DNA of 53,597 bases from Microcaldota archaeon (lineage in GTDB: Archaea > Micrarchaeota > Micrarchaeia > Micrarchaeales > CABMGC01). The stretch lies in the NCBI GenBank assembly GCA_028867135.1, contig JAGWGW010000001.1, positions 1 to 53,597 on the forward strand. The letters are read 5' to 3'. This document shows, piece by piece, positions 15,489 through 23,253 of the stretch. Each line of letters opens with the position of its first letter. Within the stretch, counting starts at the first letter, position 1. The translations under genes were made by a program, and so were the position numbers. The notes under the pieces are model-generated. The model ran no database searches, was not told the origin of the DNA, and saw nothing but the letters and a program-made list of their open reading frames with translations.

Positions 15489-16904
15489 TCAGCTAACGCG
15501 CCAATTTGCGGCTTTCATCCTGTCGATCAGCGCCTTTATGACCTCTTTTTTCGAGTCCTTGCTGAAGACCTTTATGCTGGCTGCGCAGTCGTGCCCTCCG
15601 CCAGCCTCTATCGTGTCCGGATATGCTGACTTCAGCGCGGCTATGATCGGAAGGATGCTCATGCCCTTGCATACGCTCTTGCTGAGCCTGACCGAGATGT
15701 AGGACCCTGCATGCACTATCACAGCGCACTGCTCCCTGCTCGAATCCATGACCCTGTCCAGCAGCCTTGTGGCGAACCTGCCTGGCAACGGATACTTCGA
15801 GTCGCTGTCGCGGACGTCCTCGAAATCAAGCACGTAGATTCCGTAGCCTTGCGCCTGATGCTGTTTCAGGTATGGAAGCGCCCTGTCCAGCGCCTCCTCG
15901 AGCCTTATCCTTGCGTAGTTGTACAGCTCTGCCCTCTTTTTGCTGTCGGCAAGCACAGAATCCAGCTGCTCAGGCGTTATGTCGTTGCCCGTGTATCCGT
16001 ATATTATCCTTGAGTCGCTGGTCAGCAGGTCCATTATCATTGACATTTCGTAGCCCTTTGCCTTCTCGTCTGCGTACTTGCTGTAATCGCCTATGAACGA
16101 TGCGTTCTCCATCTCCTTGGTGTCGATTCCCGAGAATGCCTTGGAAAATGCGGCTGCTAGGAACCCTGCGGTGTAGTTCGAATCGCTGCCGCTGCCCCAC
16201 GGGTTTATGTAATGCTCGAGCGCAGCCCCAGCAAATCCCTCAGCCATGGGATGGTGGTCGAGCCAGATCATGTCCGCCCTGTCCTTTATCGATTCTATCC
16301 CGCTGTTGCTGTCTGCGGATGTGCCGAAGTCTATCATGATCAGCAGCGGCTTCTCGATAGTCTCGTAGCCGTTCAGCATGAAGGCGTCGTTGCTCGCGTC
16401 GTTGCTGCTGTACGAGACGCCCCTGTTCATCATCCATATCATGTTCGGGCATATGCCTGTGCCCCTGGACCTGAGGTCCTCCACGGCCTTGTATATCGAG
16501 TATGCGCCGCTTAGCCCGTCGCTGTCGTTGTGGAACCTTACTATGGTCGGCGTGCCCAGCAGCAGCTTCCTTATGAAGAGCGATGCCGATTCCGAGAGCC
16601 TGGGCCACATCCTTCCTGTCGCTGCGTCGACCTCCGCGATGCCGCTTATGTACGGCTCGGAACTTGAGAGCCTTGCCGCGGTTTTTTCAGCTAGCGATAT
16701 GACCGATGACATGAAGGACGCATCCTGCTCAACGAGCGCTGTGCCTATCTCCCCGCCATTGGCCTCGTCAGTCTCTATCGCCTCGCCCGCCTGCAGCGTT
16801 ATCGCGCTCTTTGCCGCGCTCGTTTTCAGGGATCCGCCAGCTGCGGTGGTTATGAAATACTCGGTTTCTGAACCGTGCCTTATGCATGATACTATGCCGT
16901 GCAA
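15489..16904 (-). CDS. RecJ-like DHH/DHHA1 phosphoesterase
   Basis: A DHH-superfamily phosphoesterase of about 471 residues, probably a single-strand nuclease related to archaeal RecJ/GAN or a nanoRNase. Motif I is HNDSDG (near residue 125), motif II is IDFGTSAD, motif III is WLDHHP (the DHH signature) and the C-terminal DHHA1 glycine motif is AGGGHDCAAS. The frame opens at an ATG at 16943 inside the upstream gene. TTG 16904 is a better start because GGGTGA (16909-16914 on the minus strand) lies 4 nt before it and overlaps the upstream stop codon. That implies translational coupling to the Cys-rich surface protein gene. The precise substrate is not clear. Confidence 0.8.
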   Translation of the reverse strand: MHGIVSCIRHGSETEYFITTAAGGSLKTSAAKSAITLQAGEAIETDEANGGEIGTALVEQDASFMSSVISLAEKTAARLSSSEPYISGIAEVDAATGRMWPRLSESASLFIRKLLLGTPTIVRFHNDSDGLSGAYSIYKAVEDLRSRGTGICPNMIWMMNRGVSYSSNDASNDAFMLNGYETIEKPLLIMIDFGTSADSNSGIESIKDRADMIWLDHHPMAEGFAGAALEHYINPWGSGSDSNYTAGFLAAAFSKAFSGIDTKEMENASFIGDYSKYADEKAKGYEMSMIMDLLTSDSRIIYGYTGNDITPEQLDSVLADSKKRAELYNYARIRLEEALDRALPYLKQHQAQGYGIYVLDFEDVRDSDSKYPLPGRFATRLLDRVMDSSREQCAVIVHAGSYISVRLSKSVCKGMSILPIIAALKSAYPDTIEAGGGHDCAASIKVFSKDSKKEVIKALIDRMKAANWRVS

Positions 16905-16908
16905 TTTT

Positions 16909-17988
16909 TCACCCTGTAATGTTATAGTACTTGAAGTTGGCATAGCAGGCGCTGCTGACTGTGCCGTTCTTTATGTACGAGCAGTACGCTGAGTCGTTGT
17001 ACTCCTGCGCAAGCGACGAGTAGCAGTTGTTGGAGTAGTTCGTCGGCAGGGTGGAGCATATGGTCAGGTTCCTGCTCCTCAGGGCCTTCAGCGTGAGGTA
17101 CGTGCTGTTGCAGGTCTGGTAGTCGCCTGTCGTATTGTAGCATTGGTATATCAATGCCGTGTAGTTGAGTTCGGTGTAGTTGAGCGCGCGCGACACGGTG
17201 GTCGAATTGGCAAGCGCCGCGCATATGCCCTTTACAGTGGAATTGCCGATGCCGGAGCAGTAGGAGTAGTTGCCGTGCTGGTACGCCACAGAAGTGTAGC
17301 AGAAGTCCCTTGCGCTCATCGACAGGTTTGCGAGCGCGTAATAGTCGATCACCGAGGAGAGCGACGCATTGACCCTCGAGAACGTTTCTGCGTCCGATAT
17401 TATGCTGCTGGATATCGTGTAGTTGGTGCTCGGCGAGACCGTCTGGCAATAGGAGCTGTTGCCGTATTTGAGAGCCCCTGACAGATTGACGGAGGAGCCG
17501 CATTCCATCCTCTTTGTCGCGTTTGATATGCCGTCGCACACGGCGCTCGACAGGTCCTTGCCAGCAAGCTGCAGCAGGCAGTCGTCCCTGTATGCGGCGC
17601 TCGCCTGCGAGCAGAGCGCGTAGTTGTCTGTTGAGAGCGCCAGGGATACGAAGCAGCTGCTCGAGGAGCCCTGGTTCGATATCCTGCCGCAGAGCGATGC
17701 GTTGCTCTGGTTGTGCGCCAGCGTGGCGTAGCAGTTGTCAGCTGTATTGTTAGGCAGCATGCCGCACATCGTGCTGTTGCCTGTCGCTAGCGCGAGCGTC
17801 TCTATGCACGAGTACTTGTTCCCTGATATCGGCGTGGAGAGGCACCTGCTGAGCAGGGACCCGTGCGGCGCAAGCACTACAGAGACAACGGCGATTACGG
17901 CAACAGCTATCACGATTGCGGCATATAGCCTGAGCCTCTCGTTCTGACTCATAGTCCCAAGAAACGCGCGCTGGCCTTCCCCCTCCAT
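16909..17988 (-). CDS. membrane-anchored Cys-rich repeat surface protein
   Basis: A 359-residue protein with one N-terminal membrane segment (about residues 22-40), a short cytoplasmic lead and a large external domain. The exterior is built of helical repeats spaced by cysteines: patterns such as NCYATLA, SCFVSLA, DCLLQLA, FCYTSVA and NCYSSLA alternate with C-xx-(I/L) turns. It contains many N-glycosylation sequons (NST, NNT, NQS, NAS, NYS). Such Cys-spaced helical repeats occur in archaeal surface proteins and are probably disulphide-stapled outside the cell. The function is unknown. A TATA box at 18015 suits ATG 17988 as a leaderless start. The coupling to a nuclease gene downstream is unexpected. 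Confidence 0.65.
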   Translation of the reverse strand: MEGEGQRAFLGTMSQNERLRLYAAIVIAVAVIAVVSVVLAPHGSLLSRCLSTPISGNKYSCIETLALATGNSTMCGMLPNNTADNCYATLAHNQSNASLCGRISNQGSSSSCFVSLALSTDNYALCSQASAAYRDDCLLQLAGKDLSSAVCDGISNATKRMECGSSVNLSGALKYGNSSYCQTVSPSTNYTISSSIISDAETFSRVNASLSSVIDYYALANLSMSARDFCYTSVAYQHGNYSYCSGIGNSTVKGICAALANSTTVSRALNYTELNYTALIYQCYNTTGDYQTCNSTYLTLKALRSRNLTICSTLPTNYSNNCYSSLAQEYNDSAYCSYIKNGTVSSACYANFKYYNITG

Positions 17989-18014
17989 TTAATCCGTATT
18001 GATTATGCTTTCAA

Positions 18015-18025
18015 AGTTATATAAG
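18015..18025 (-). promoter_or_regulatory. TATA box for the Cys-rich surface protein gene
   Basis: On the minus strand CTTATATAACT is centred about 32 bp upstream of ATG 17988, so this gene does not depend on read-through from the KaiC-like gene that ends at 18030. Confidence 0.5.
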
Positions 18026-18029
18026 TTGG

Positions 18030-18755
18030 CTACATGAAGGCTGTTGCGTCTTCTGTGGTGAATATCTTGAAACCTTCCGGGGTTATCTCGTACGGTGCCG
18101 TGACGAAGCTGTGCTTCGTGCCCCTCATCTTTATCACCTCTATCCCAGGTATCCTCCTCTGCTCCTGCACCATCTGGTACATGACTATTATTCCGTCAAA
18201 GATGAAGTAGGTGCTCTTGAACTTGAGCCCCGACCTTTCGGGGTCTGGGAGCTCGGACGTGAGTATGGATGTGACTCCAAGCCGTCTGAAGTTGGTCGCC
18301 ATCGATATCATGGACCTCCTGAAGGAGAGCGGGTCCTTGACGAGTATCTCCAGTATGCTTGACGAGTCTATCACTATCCTTGTGGCCTTTTCCGAGGTGA
18401 CGAGCGATTCTATGTCCGATACCAGCTTGCCGAACTCGTAGCTTGTGTTGTCCGACGAGCCGAATATCGACGTCTGGGGGTCCTCGCCCTCTATCACAAG
18501 GTTCTTTGAGTCGAGAAGCTGGTCGATTTCGGTGAACTGGGGGAACGCCTGCCTCGCGTTCTTGAGGACCCGGTCAGGGCTCTCGTCGATGCTGAAGAAT
18601 ACCGACTTGTTGCCCATCGTCGCGTTCTTGTACAGGAACTCGAATGCTAGCAGCGTCTTTCCCGCTCCTGGGCCGCCTGCCAGTATCACCTGGTTCTTCG
18701 CAGGTATGCCGCCGAAGAGCATCGTGTCCAATCCCGCTATGCCTGTCTGTACCAC
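18030..18755 (-). CDS. KaiC-like RecA-superfamily ATPase
   Basis: A single-domain KaiC-type ATPase of about 241 residues. The start MVQTGIAGLDTMLFGGIP matches the family's usual N-terminus. Walker A is GGPGAGKT, the catalytic Glu follows in FFSIDES, and Walker B is RIVIDSSS. Archaeal single-domain KaiC-like proteins are widespread and act in motility (FlaH), signalling or unknown processes. The frame is open to 18863, overlapping the divergent gene. GTG 18755 is chosen because the TATA-like CTATAATAAAG (18773-18783, minus strand) lies about 23 bp upstream and because of homologous N-termini. It is not beside archaellum genes, so a FlaH role is not supported. Confidence 0.8.
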   Translation of the reverse strand: MVQTGIAGLDTMLFGGIPAKNQVILAGGPGAGKTLLAFEFLYKNATMGNKSVFFSIDESPDRVLKNARQAFPQFTEIDQLLDSKNLVIEGEDPQTSIFGSSDNTSYEFGKLVSDIESLVTSEKATRIVIDSSSILEILVKDPLSFRRSMISMATNFRRLGVTSILTSELPDPERSGLKFKSTYFIFDGIIVMYQMVQEQRRIPGIEVIKMRGTKHSFVTAPYEITPEGFKIFTTEDATAFM

Positions 18756-18832
18756 ATCAGCCAACCAAACCACTTTATTATAGTTTTTTGTTGTATGGTT
18801 ATTTCTAGTAGTGTCATCAGGTGAAAAATTGC

Positions 18833-19585
18833 ATGGACAAAAGGCTCTTTCTTGTAGGCGCACTGGTGTTCATGCTCGGCATTGCGGCGTTCTGGGCGGG
18901 TGCGCAGCAGAGCGTTGACCAGCTTTCAGGGCAGGTGCCGAACAGCCAGCCCCTAGTGCTCAACTCTGGCGACGACACGTTCGTGCCGTTCACAGCCAAC
19001 GGCACAGAGGAGATCAGGAGCGCTTACATAACATCAAACGTGTCGATAAACTACTACATGATGAACAGCTCAGCGTTCGAATCGATAAGGAGCATGGTGA
19101 CACCGGACCAGAGGCTAGGGGACGCTGTGAAGGGGCTTGAGGGTAAGGGCGTGTTCGCTGTGATTCTCAACAGCTCCGCGGGCCAGTATCCATATCCTGC
19201 TTCGTACACGGGCCTTCTCCCGCAGCCGAACTTCTCATCCAACTACTCATCGCTTCCCAAAGGCACGTACTACATGGTCTTCGAGAATCCGACGTCCAAG
19301 AACGCTACGGTTGTGTATTCGATCACAATGGGCGGCATGCTGCCCGGGCAGGGACAGCTTGTAAGCTCCTCGACTGCGCCTGGCATAGCGGGCGTCGTGC
19401 TTGCTGTTATAGGAATAGCGATAGGCATATACTCGCTGTTCAAAAGCGGGAAAAAGGAGGAGGGGCTTGCGCAGGAGGACGTGGACAGGCTTTATGCGGG
19501 CATCGAGGGCAGGAAGGGCGGAAAGCATGGCAGGGCTAAAGGGGCCAACTCCAGGAAAAATGGCAAGGCTGCAGGCGGTCGTTGA
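18833..19585 (+). CDS. bitopic surface protein with cytosolic basic tail
   Basis: A protein of about 250 residues with an N-terminal membrane segment (residues 5-24), an external domain of about 150 residues containing several N-glycosylation sequons, a second membrane segment near residues 182-203, and a cytosolic tail rich in Lys, Gly and Arg. The external part has strand-rich Ser/Asn sequence without a recognised domain. The frame opens with a GTG at 18821, but the GTG lies within GGTGA (18820-18824), an 8-nt-spaced ribosome-binding site for ATG 18833. It is divergent from the KaiC-like gene. Confidence 0.6.
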   Translation: MDKRLFLVGALVFMLGIAAFWAGAQQSVDQLSGQVPNSQPLVLNSGDDTFVPFTANGTEEIRSAYITSNVSINYYMMNSSAFESIRSMVTPDQRLGDAVKGLEGKGVFAVILNSSAGQYPYPASYTGLLPQPNFSSNYSSLPKGTYYMVFENPTSKNATVVYSITMGGMLPGQGQLVSSSTAPGIAGVVLAVIGIAIGIYSLFKSGKKEEGLAQEDVDRLYAGIEGRKGGKHGRAKGANSRKNGKAAGGR

Positions 19586-19642
19586 TCATCTTGCCGCGTT
19601 TCGTCAATTAGCTTAATAAACATTCTTTGCAAATATCCTTGC

Positions 19643-20332
19643 ATGGACAGCCTCCAGGAGAGAATTGCGGGAGAGATAACGCTGTCTGACAGCCCGGGCA
19701 GCACCATGAAGAAATGGAGGGAGTTGTTCGGGGTTTCGCAGGTCGAGCTCGCCAAGGCGCTGAAGATATCCACATCGACCATAAGCGACTACGAGGGGAA
19801 CAGGAGGGCCAGCCCGGGAGCTGGCATAATAAAGAGGTTCGTGACAACGCTTTTCACGATAGACGGCACGAAGGGTGGAGAGGTGACGAGGAACCTGGAG
19901 AAGTACAACCTCCCGGTGGAGAAGGAGCCGTTCTACTCTGTGCATGATTTCTCGTCCCCGATAACCGGCACGGACTTCGCCAGGATAATAGACGCCAAGA
20001 TAGTGGCGAATCCGTCGTATCTTGACACTATCAGGCTTTTCGGATACACGCTGCTGGACAGCCTCAGGGTGATCCTGGAGGTGTCTCCGAGCGACTATCC
20101 GAGGCTGTTCGGCACTACGAACGAGCGCGCGTTCGTATTTGACCAGGTGAGCACCGGGAGGAGCCCGATGGTGGTCATAAGGGTGGCGCCGATAAAGCCG
20201 AGAGTGGTGGTCATACAGAACGTCGACAACGTTGACAAGCTCGCCATAAAGATATCGCAGATAGAGAAGATCCCGCTGCTGACTACAAAGCTCAACGCGG
20301 AGCAGCTCAGGGCCAGGCTCAACAACATCTGA
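19643..20332 (+). CDS. XRE-family transcriptional regulator with extra C-terminal domain
   Basis: A 229-residue regulator. The helix-turn-helix is at about residues 24-55 (WRELFGVSQVELAKALKIS, then TSTISDYEGNRR). A C-terminal domain of about 150 residues follows, with PFYSVHDFSSPITGTDF and RVVVIQNVDNVDKLAIKI strands, resembling the archaeal COG1709 group of predicted regulators. It probably binds an unknown ligand. A TATA-like AGCTTAATAAAC (19609-19620) lies about 29 bp upstream of the ATG, consistent with a leaderless message. Target genes are unknown. Confidence 0.75.
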   Translation: MDSLQERIAGEITLSDSPGSTMKKWRELFGVSQVELAKALKISTSTISDYEGNRRASPGAGIIKRFVTTLFTIDGTKGGEVTRNLEKYNLPVEKEPFYSVHDFSSPITGTDFARIIDAKIVANPSYLDTIRLFGYTLLDSLRVILEVSPSDYPRLFGTTNERAFVFDQVSTGRSPMVVIRVAPIKPRVVVIQNVDNVDKLAIKISQIEKIPLLTTKLNAEQLRARLNNI

Positions 20333-20334
20333 TC

Positions 20335-21285
20335 CTAGAGATAGAATGTGGCTGCTATTGTGACGAAGTAGAGCAGCACGAACAGCATCCCGTTCATGAA
20401 TGATATCCTTCCCCTGTTTATGGCCCACAGCGCGATTACGTTTATGGCTATGACAGCGACGAACGCGGAGAGCGCGCCATTGAGCGCTACAGGTGATGCG
20501 GAGAGGAGGCCGATTATGCCGAGCAGCATGGTGTTGTTCTGGAGCTTCCCGCCGACGAAGCTGACTATGGCCGTTGAGCCCCCTCCGTGCGTTTTCGTGG
20601 CTATCCTGTAGGCCCCAAGGTTCTCCTCGAGCTCCGCTGCAAGAGGGGATATTACAAGCGCAAGCCATATCGGCGGCACGCTGAGCACGCCCGAGAGGTC
20701 CGTCAGAAGATGCACGAACGTTTCGGAGAGCAGCAGCACTATTATCGTGCCTGCGGCAAGCAGGGCCGCGCCTTCAAGTATGGTCCTTTGCGCTGCTTGG
20801 CTGCTCGTGTTCCTCTCTATCATCGCCCTTGACTTGTAGTACCTGTACCCTATGTATACAGCGTATATGAGTATCATCAGCGTTCCCGACAGCCTGCCGA
20901 GCTTGCCGTAGAAAAGCAGGGCGACCATTGCAATGGTTGCGATCATGAGGAATATCGATTCTACATGGTAGTCTTCCTTCATCAGCACCGGCTTCTTCCA
21001 TTTCATCATGTATACTATGCCTACCACGCCTATGCCAAGGGTGAAGAGTATCACGTTGCCCCCAAGCGCGGAACCGAGCGCTATGTCATTGGAGCCGTGC
21101 AGCATGGCTATTATCACGAACATTGTTTCCGGAAGCGCGCCTAGGAGCCCGAGTATGACCCCTCCGGTCATGCCCTGGTCGAGCAGGGGCTCCAGCTTGC
21201 CTGTTGCCCTTGCCACGAGCTCGGCTGCGATGCCGAAGCCGGCTATGACTATTATTATCTCAGTTACGAGCGACGCGAGCGCCAT
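20335..21285 (-). CDS. cation/Ca2+ exchanger family (CaCA) membrane antiporter
   Basis: A 316-residue membrane protein with about ten helices in the duplicated layout of Na+(H+)/Ca2+ exchangers. The first alpha-repeat is GALPETMFVIIAMLHGSNDI followed by ALGSALGGNVILF. The second is SPLAAELEENLGAYRI followed by an STAIVSFVGGKLQNN stretch. The acidic residues of each repeat (PET, ELEEN) bind the cation. The second repeat's EENLGA is less usual, so the transported ion could differ from Ca2+. It converges with the XRE regulator gene with 2 bp between them. Confidence 0.85.
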   Translation of the reverse strand: MALASLVTEIIIVIAGFGIAAELVARATGKLEPLLDQGMTGGVILGLLGALPETMFVIIAMLHGSNDIALGSALGGNVILFTLGIGVVGIVYMMKWKKPVLMKEDYHVESIFLMIATIAMVALLFYGKLGRLSGTLMILIYAVYIGYRYYKSRAMIERNTSSQAAQRTILEGAALLAAGTIIVLLLSETFVHLLTDLSGVLSVPPIWLALVISPLAAELEENLGAYRIATKTHGGGSTAIVSFVGGKLQNNTMLLGIIGLLSASPVALNGALSAFVAVIAINVIALWAINRGRISFMNGMLFVLLYFVTIAATFYL

Positions 21286-21428
21286 GCTACCCCAAATATG
21301 CTTATTCCACTTTTCAATTAAAAGGTTTATAAGACGCTGTCATGCTCTTTGGCATGGATCCAAAACCTTTGCTCCTGGAAAGTAATATATATTTTCCAAA
21401 TGGATAGGAATTGTAAAGCGTGAGCCAT

Positions 21429-21662
21429 ATGCACAAGTCCAAAAGGAAGGAGTGGATGCTCGCGGGGCTGGCGTTGGTCACTGTTGTCGCTGCGCTTGTG
21501 GCAGTGCTGCTCGCCCTGATGAACATGATAACGCTCTCCATATACGTCATGCTCTTCTCAGCTGTATTCGCGGTGCTCACAGTAATAGCTGTCATCATGC
21601 TCATATACAGGGAGGAGAGGGAGATACTGGCGCTCGAGGAGAAGCTCGGGACAAAGGCGTAG
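21429..21662 (+). CDS. small two-helix membrane protein
   Basis: A protein of about 77 residues with two membrane segments (near residues 12-32 and 37-60) in a hairpin and charged ends (KSKRKEW at the front, YREEREILALEEKLGTKA at the back). No family recognised. The frame opens at GTG 21420, but GTGAG there can serve as ribosome-binding site for ATG 21429. Confidence 0.5.
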   Translation: MHKSKRKEWMLAGLALVTVVAALVAVLLALMNMITLSIYVMLFSAVFAVLTVIAVIMLIYREEREILALEEKLGTKA

Positions 21663-21674
21663 GCCCAATCATCC

Positions 21675-22253
21675 TCATCTGACGAACCTGTCGTAGTAGA
21701 GGAGGGCCTGGATGGAATTCCCGTTCCTTATCCTGTTCTCCTTTACCATCTGCATGGCCTTGCTGAACCTCACCAGCTTTACAGTTATCATTTCATCCTT
21801 CTCGAGGCTCTGCCTCGTCTTCTTCAGTTTCGTGGCCATGAAGTAGTATGTTGTCTCTGTGGTCCTGCCCGGAGTCGGATAGGACTTGAATAGGTATTCA
21901 AGGTTTGAGCTGCTGTACCCCGCCTCTTCCTCGAGCTCGGCCCTGGCCCTCTCTATCGGCTTGTCCCCTTTTTCTATGGTTCCTGCAGGAAGCTGGTAGA
22001 GCCATTCCTTCACCAGCGGCCTGTACTCCCTTATCATCACTACGGTATCATCGTCAAGAAATGGGAGTATCACGGCTGCAGGATTCTGCTTTACGACGTC
22101 GTAATCCACGTACCTGCCATCGGGCATCCTCAGCCTGCTCTTGTAGACCGCTGTATACCTTCCCCTATACACCAACATTGCATCGCCTGCCTGCCGAATC
22201 CGATATGAGAGCCTTGACTCCGATGTAGAATTGCTGATCCTCCACGATATCAT
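21675..22253 (-). CDS. Nudix hydrolase, ADP-ribose pyrophosphatase-like
   Basis: A Nudix protein of up to 192 residues. The Nudix box GTIEKGDKPIERARAELEEE followed by AGY has the Glu residues that bind Mg2+. The preceding AAVILPFLDDDTVVMIREYR and WLYQLPAG strands are typical of ADP-ribose/NDP-sugar pyrophosphatases, which detoxify free ADP-ribose. The start is uncertain: ATG 22253 lies inside a TATA-like AAATTTAAATG, and an internal ATG at 22178 (MLVYRGRY) follows AGGCGATGC, the same string found before the start at 40467. The shorter form of 167 residues would still contain the whole domain. Confidence 0.8.
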   Translation of the reverse strand: MISWRISNSTSESRLSYRIRQAGDAMLVYRGRYTAVYKSRLRMPDGRYVDYDVVKQNPAAVILPFLDDDTVVMIREYRPLVKEWLYQLPAGTIEKGDKPIERARAELEEEAGYSSSNLEYLFKSYPTPGRTTETTYYFMATKLKKTRQSLEKDEMITVKLVRFSKAMQMVKENRIRNGNSIQALLYYDRFVR

Positions 22254-22266
22254 TTAAATTTCTCTT

Positions 22267-22506
22267 CTATATCTCTTTCAGGCCTTTCTTTGCCTTGTCG
22301 AGCTCCTTCCTTGCCTTGTCCATCTGCCCTAGGACAACGTCGAGCCCGTCTATGATGCCTGCCTTGAGGTCGCTCTTCACCCTCTTGGCAACGGACCTGT
22401 TTATCCGTATTATGTCGTTCCTTGACTTGAGCAGCTCCTTTGTCATCCTGTCCAGCATCCTGTAGTCCTTCAGGAGCCGTGCCTTGTCGCTTTTCTTGTC
22501 TTCCAT
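22267..22506 (-). CDS. small charged helical protein
   Basis: A 79-residue, highly charged, Lys-rich protein predicted to be two or three helices (DYRMLDRMTKELLKSRNDII, then GLDVVLGQMDKARKELDKAK) that could form a coiled coil. No cysteines, no membrane segment, no recognised family. It lies between two Nudix genes in the same direction and may be co-transcribed with the first. Confidence 0.5.
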   Translation of the reverse strand: MEDKKSDKARLLKDYRMLDRMTKELLKSRNDIIRINRSVAKRVKSDLKAGIIDGLDVVLGQMDKARKELDKAKKGLKEI

Positions 22507-22579
22507 AGACCCACCACATTAATCATGCCAAACAACGAATATAACATTTGCCTTATGACACGGAAGGCGTTTTGTTGCA

Positions 22580-23002
22580 TCATTGTCTTGCAAACGGATC
22601 GAACCCCTGCTCTAGCAGCCTTCTTACTGGCAGGAAGAGAGGCCTTGGAAGCTTGCCCCATTCGAACCACCCGAACCCGTCGCACTTGCCAGGCTCCATG
22701 ACCCGTGGTTTGCCGGACCTGATCCTGCAAATGAAGAAGAGCGTTATCGAATGCTTCTTCTCCTTCCTGAAGATGTTGTTCGTTACGGCAGCAAAGCGCA
22801 CGACGTCGGCCTTGAGCCCTGTCTCCTCGAACACCTCCCTTTTCACAGCATCCTCGAATTCCTCGTTGAATTCGAGCTTGCCTCCGGACGGGGCCCATGT
22901 TCCGCCGCCGTGATTGCCTTTCCTCTTGCCTAGCAGAACCTTGCCGCCCTTGATTATTATGCCTGCCACGCCAATGAACGGTTTCTCGGTCTCCTTTTTC
23001 AT
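22580..23002 (-). CDS. Nudix hydrolase, MutT/NUDT15-like
   Basis: A Nudix protein of about 140 residues. The sequence GVAGIIIKGGKVLLGKRKG, HGGGTWAPSGGKLEFNE and AVKREVFEETGL forms the complete Nudix box with its strand. The arrangement resembles MutT/NUDT15-type nucleotide-pool enzymes more than ADP-ribose pyrophosphatases, and sanitising oxidised dNTPs would suit the nearby OGG and NiSOD; that role is an inference. The frame opens at 23044, but ATG 23002 (MKKETEKPFIG) is chosen because the longer version runs close to the tRNA-Trp gene and adds a non-conserved leader. Confidence 0.8.
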   Translation of the reverse strand: MKKETEKPFIGVAGIIIKGGKVLLGKRKGNHGGGTWAPSGGKLEFNEEFEDAVKREVFEETGLKADVVRFAAVTNNIFRKEKKHSITLFFICRIRSGKPRVMEPGKCDGFGWFEWGKLPRPLFLPVRRLLEQGFDPFARQ

Positions 23003-23050
23003 ACAATCAGGTAAAATGTCTTGGGCTGGGGGAAATTGCTCCAAAAAGTT

Positions 23051-23190
23051 TGGGGTTGCGGGGATTTGAACCCCGACTCGCAGGTTACTTCATATTTATT
23101 TTGTAATTCCAGATCCTAATCATCGCACAGGCGCTCAATTTTTTGTAAACATCTGGAGCCTGCTGCGCTGCCAAATTACGCGACAACCCC
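23051..23190 (-). tRNA. trnW: tRNA-Trp (CCA) with a 67-nt intron
   Basis: Read on the minus strand, the acceptor stem GGGGTTG/CAACCCC, D stem GCGT/GCGC, anticodon stem GCAGG/CCTGC and T arm CGGGG-TTCAAAT-CCCCG fold fully. The anticodon loop is C-T-CCA-G-A, interrupted after G37 by an intron at 23086-23152, the canonical 37/38 position. Exons are 23153-23190 and 23051-23085, with discriminator A and no encoded CCA. Intron bases 23108-23114 (AUCUGGA in the transcript) can pair perfectly over 7 bp with UCCAGAU at the anticodon and 5' splice site. This fits an archaeal pre-tRNA-Trp cut by the splicing endonuclease and joined by RtcB, which is encoded at 38783. Confidence 0.93.
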
Positions 23191-23215
23191 TTTGCTAACA
23201 TTATCTGAACGCTTG

Positions 23216-23224
23216 TTTTTATAG
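23216..23224. promoter_or_regulatory. shared bidirectional TATA element, tRNA-Trp/proline dehydrogenase
   Basis: TTTTTATAG (CTATAAAAA on the minus strand) is centred 30 bp from the tRNA-Trp 5' end and about 34 bp from the proline dehydrogenase ATG. It is the best TATA candidate for both divergent genes in the 63-bp gap. Confidence 0.5.
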
Positions 23225-23253
23225 CTTCAGTTTAATCTGATATTGTATTTGGT

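Noticed and set aside
23086-23152. Calling the tRNA-Trp intron a box C/D guide RNA outright
   Set aside because: The C-like box has a mismatch and no CUGA D box was found, so this is kept only as a question in the findings.
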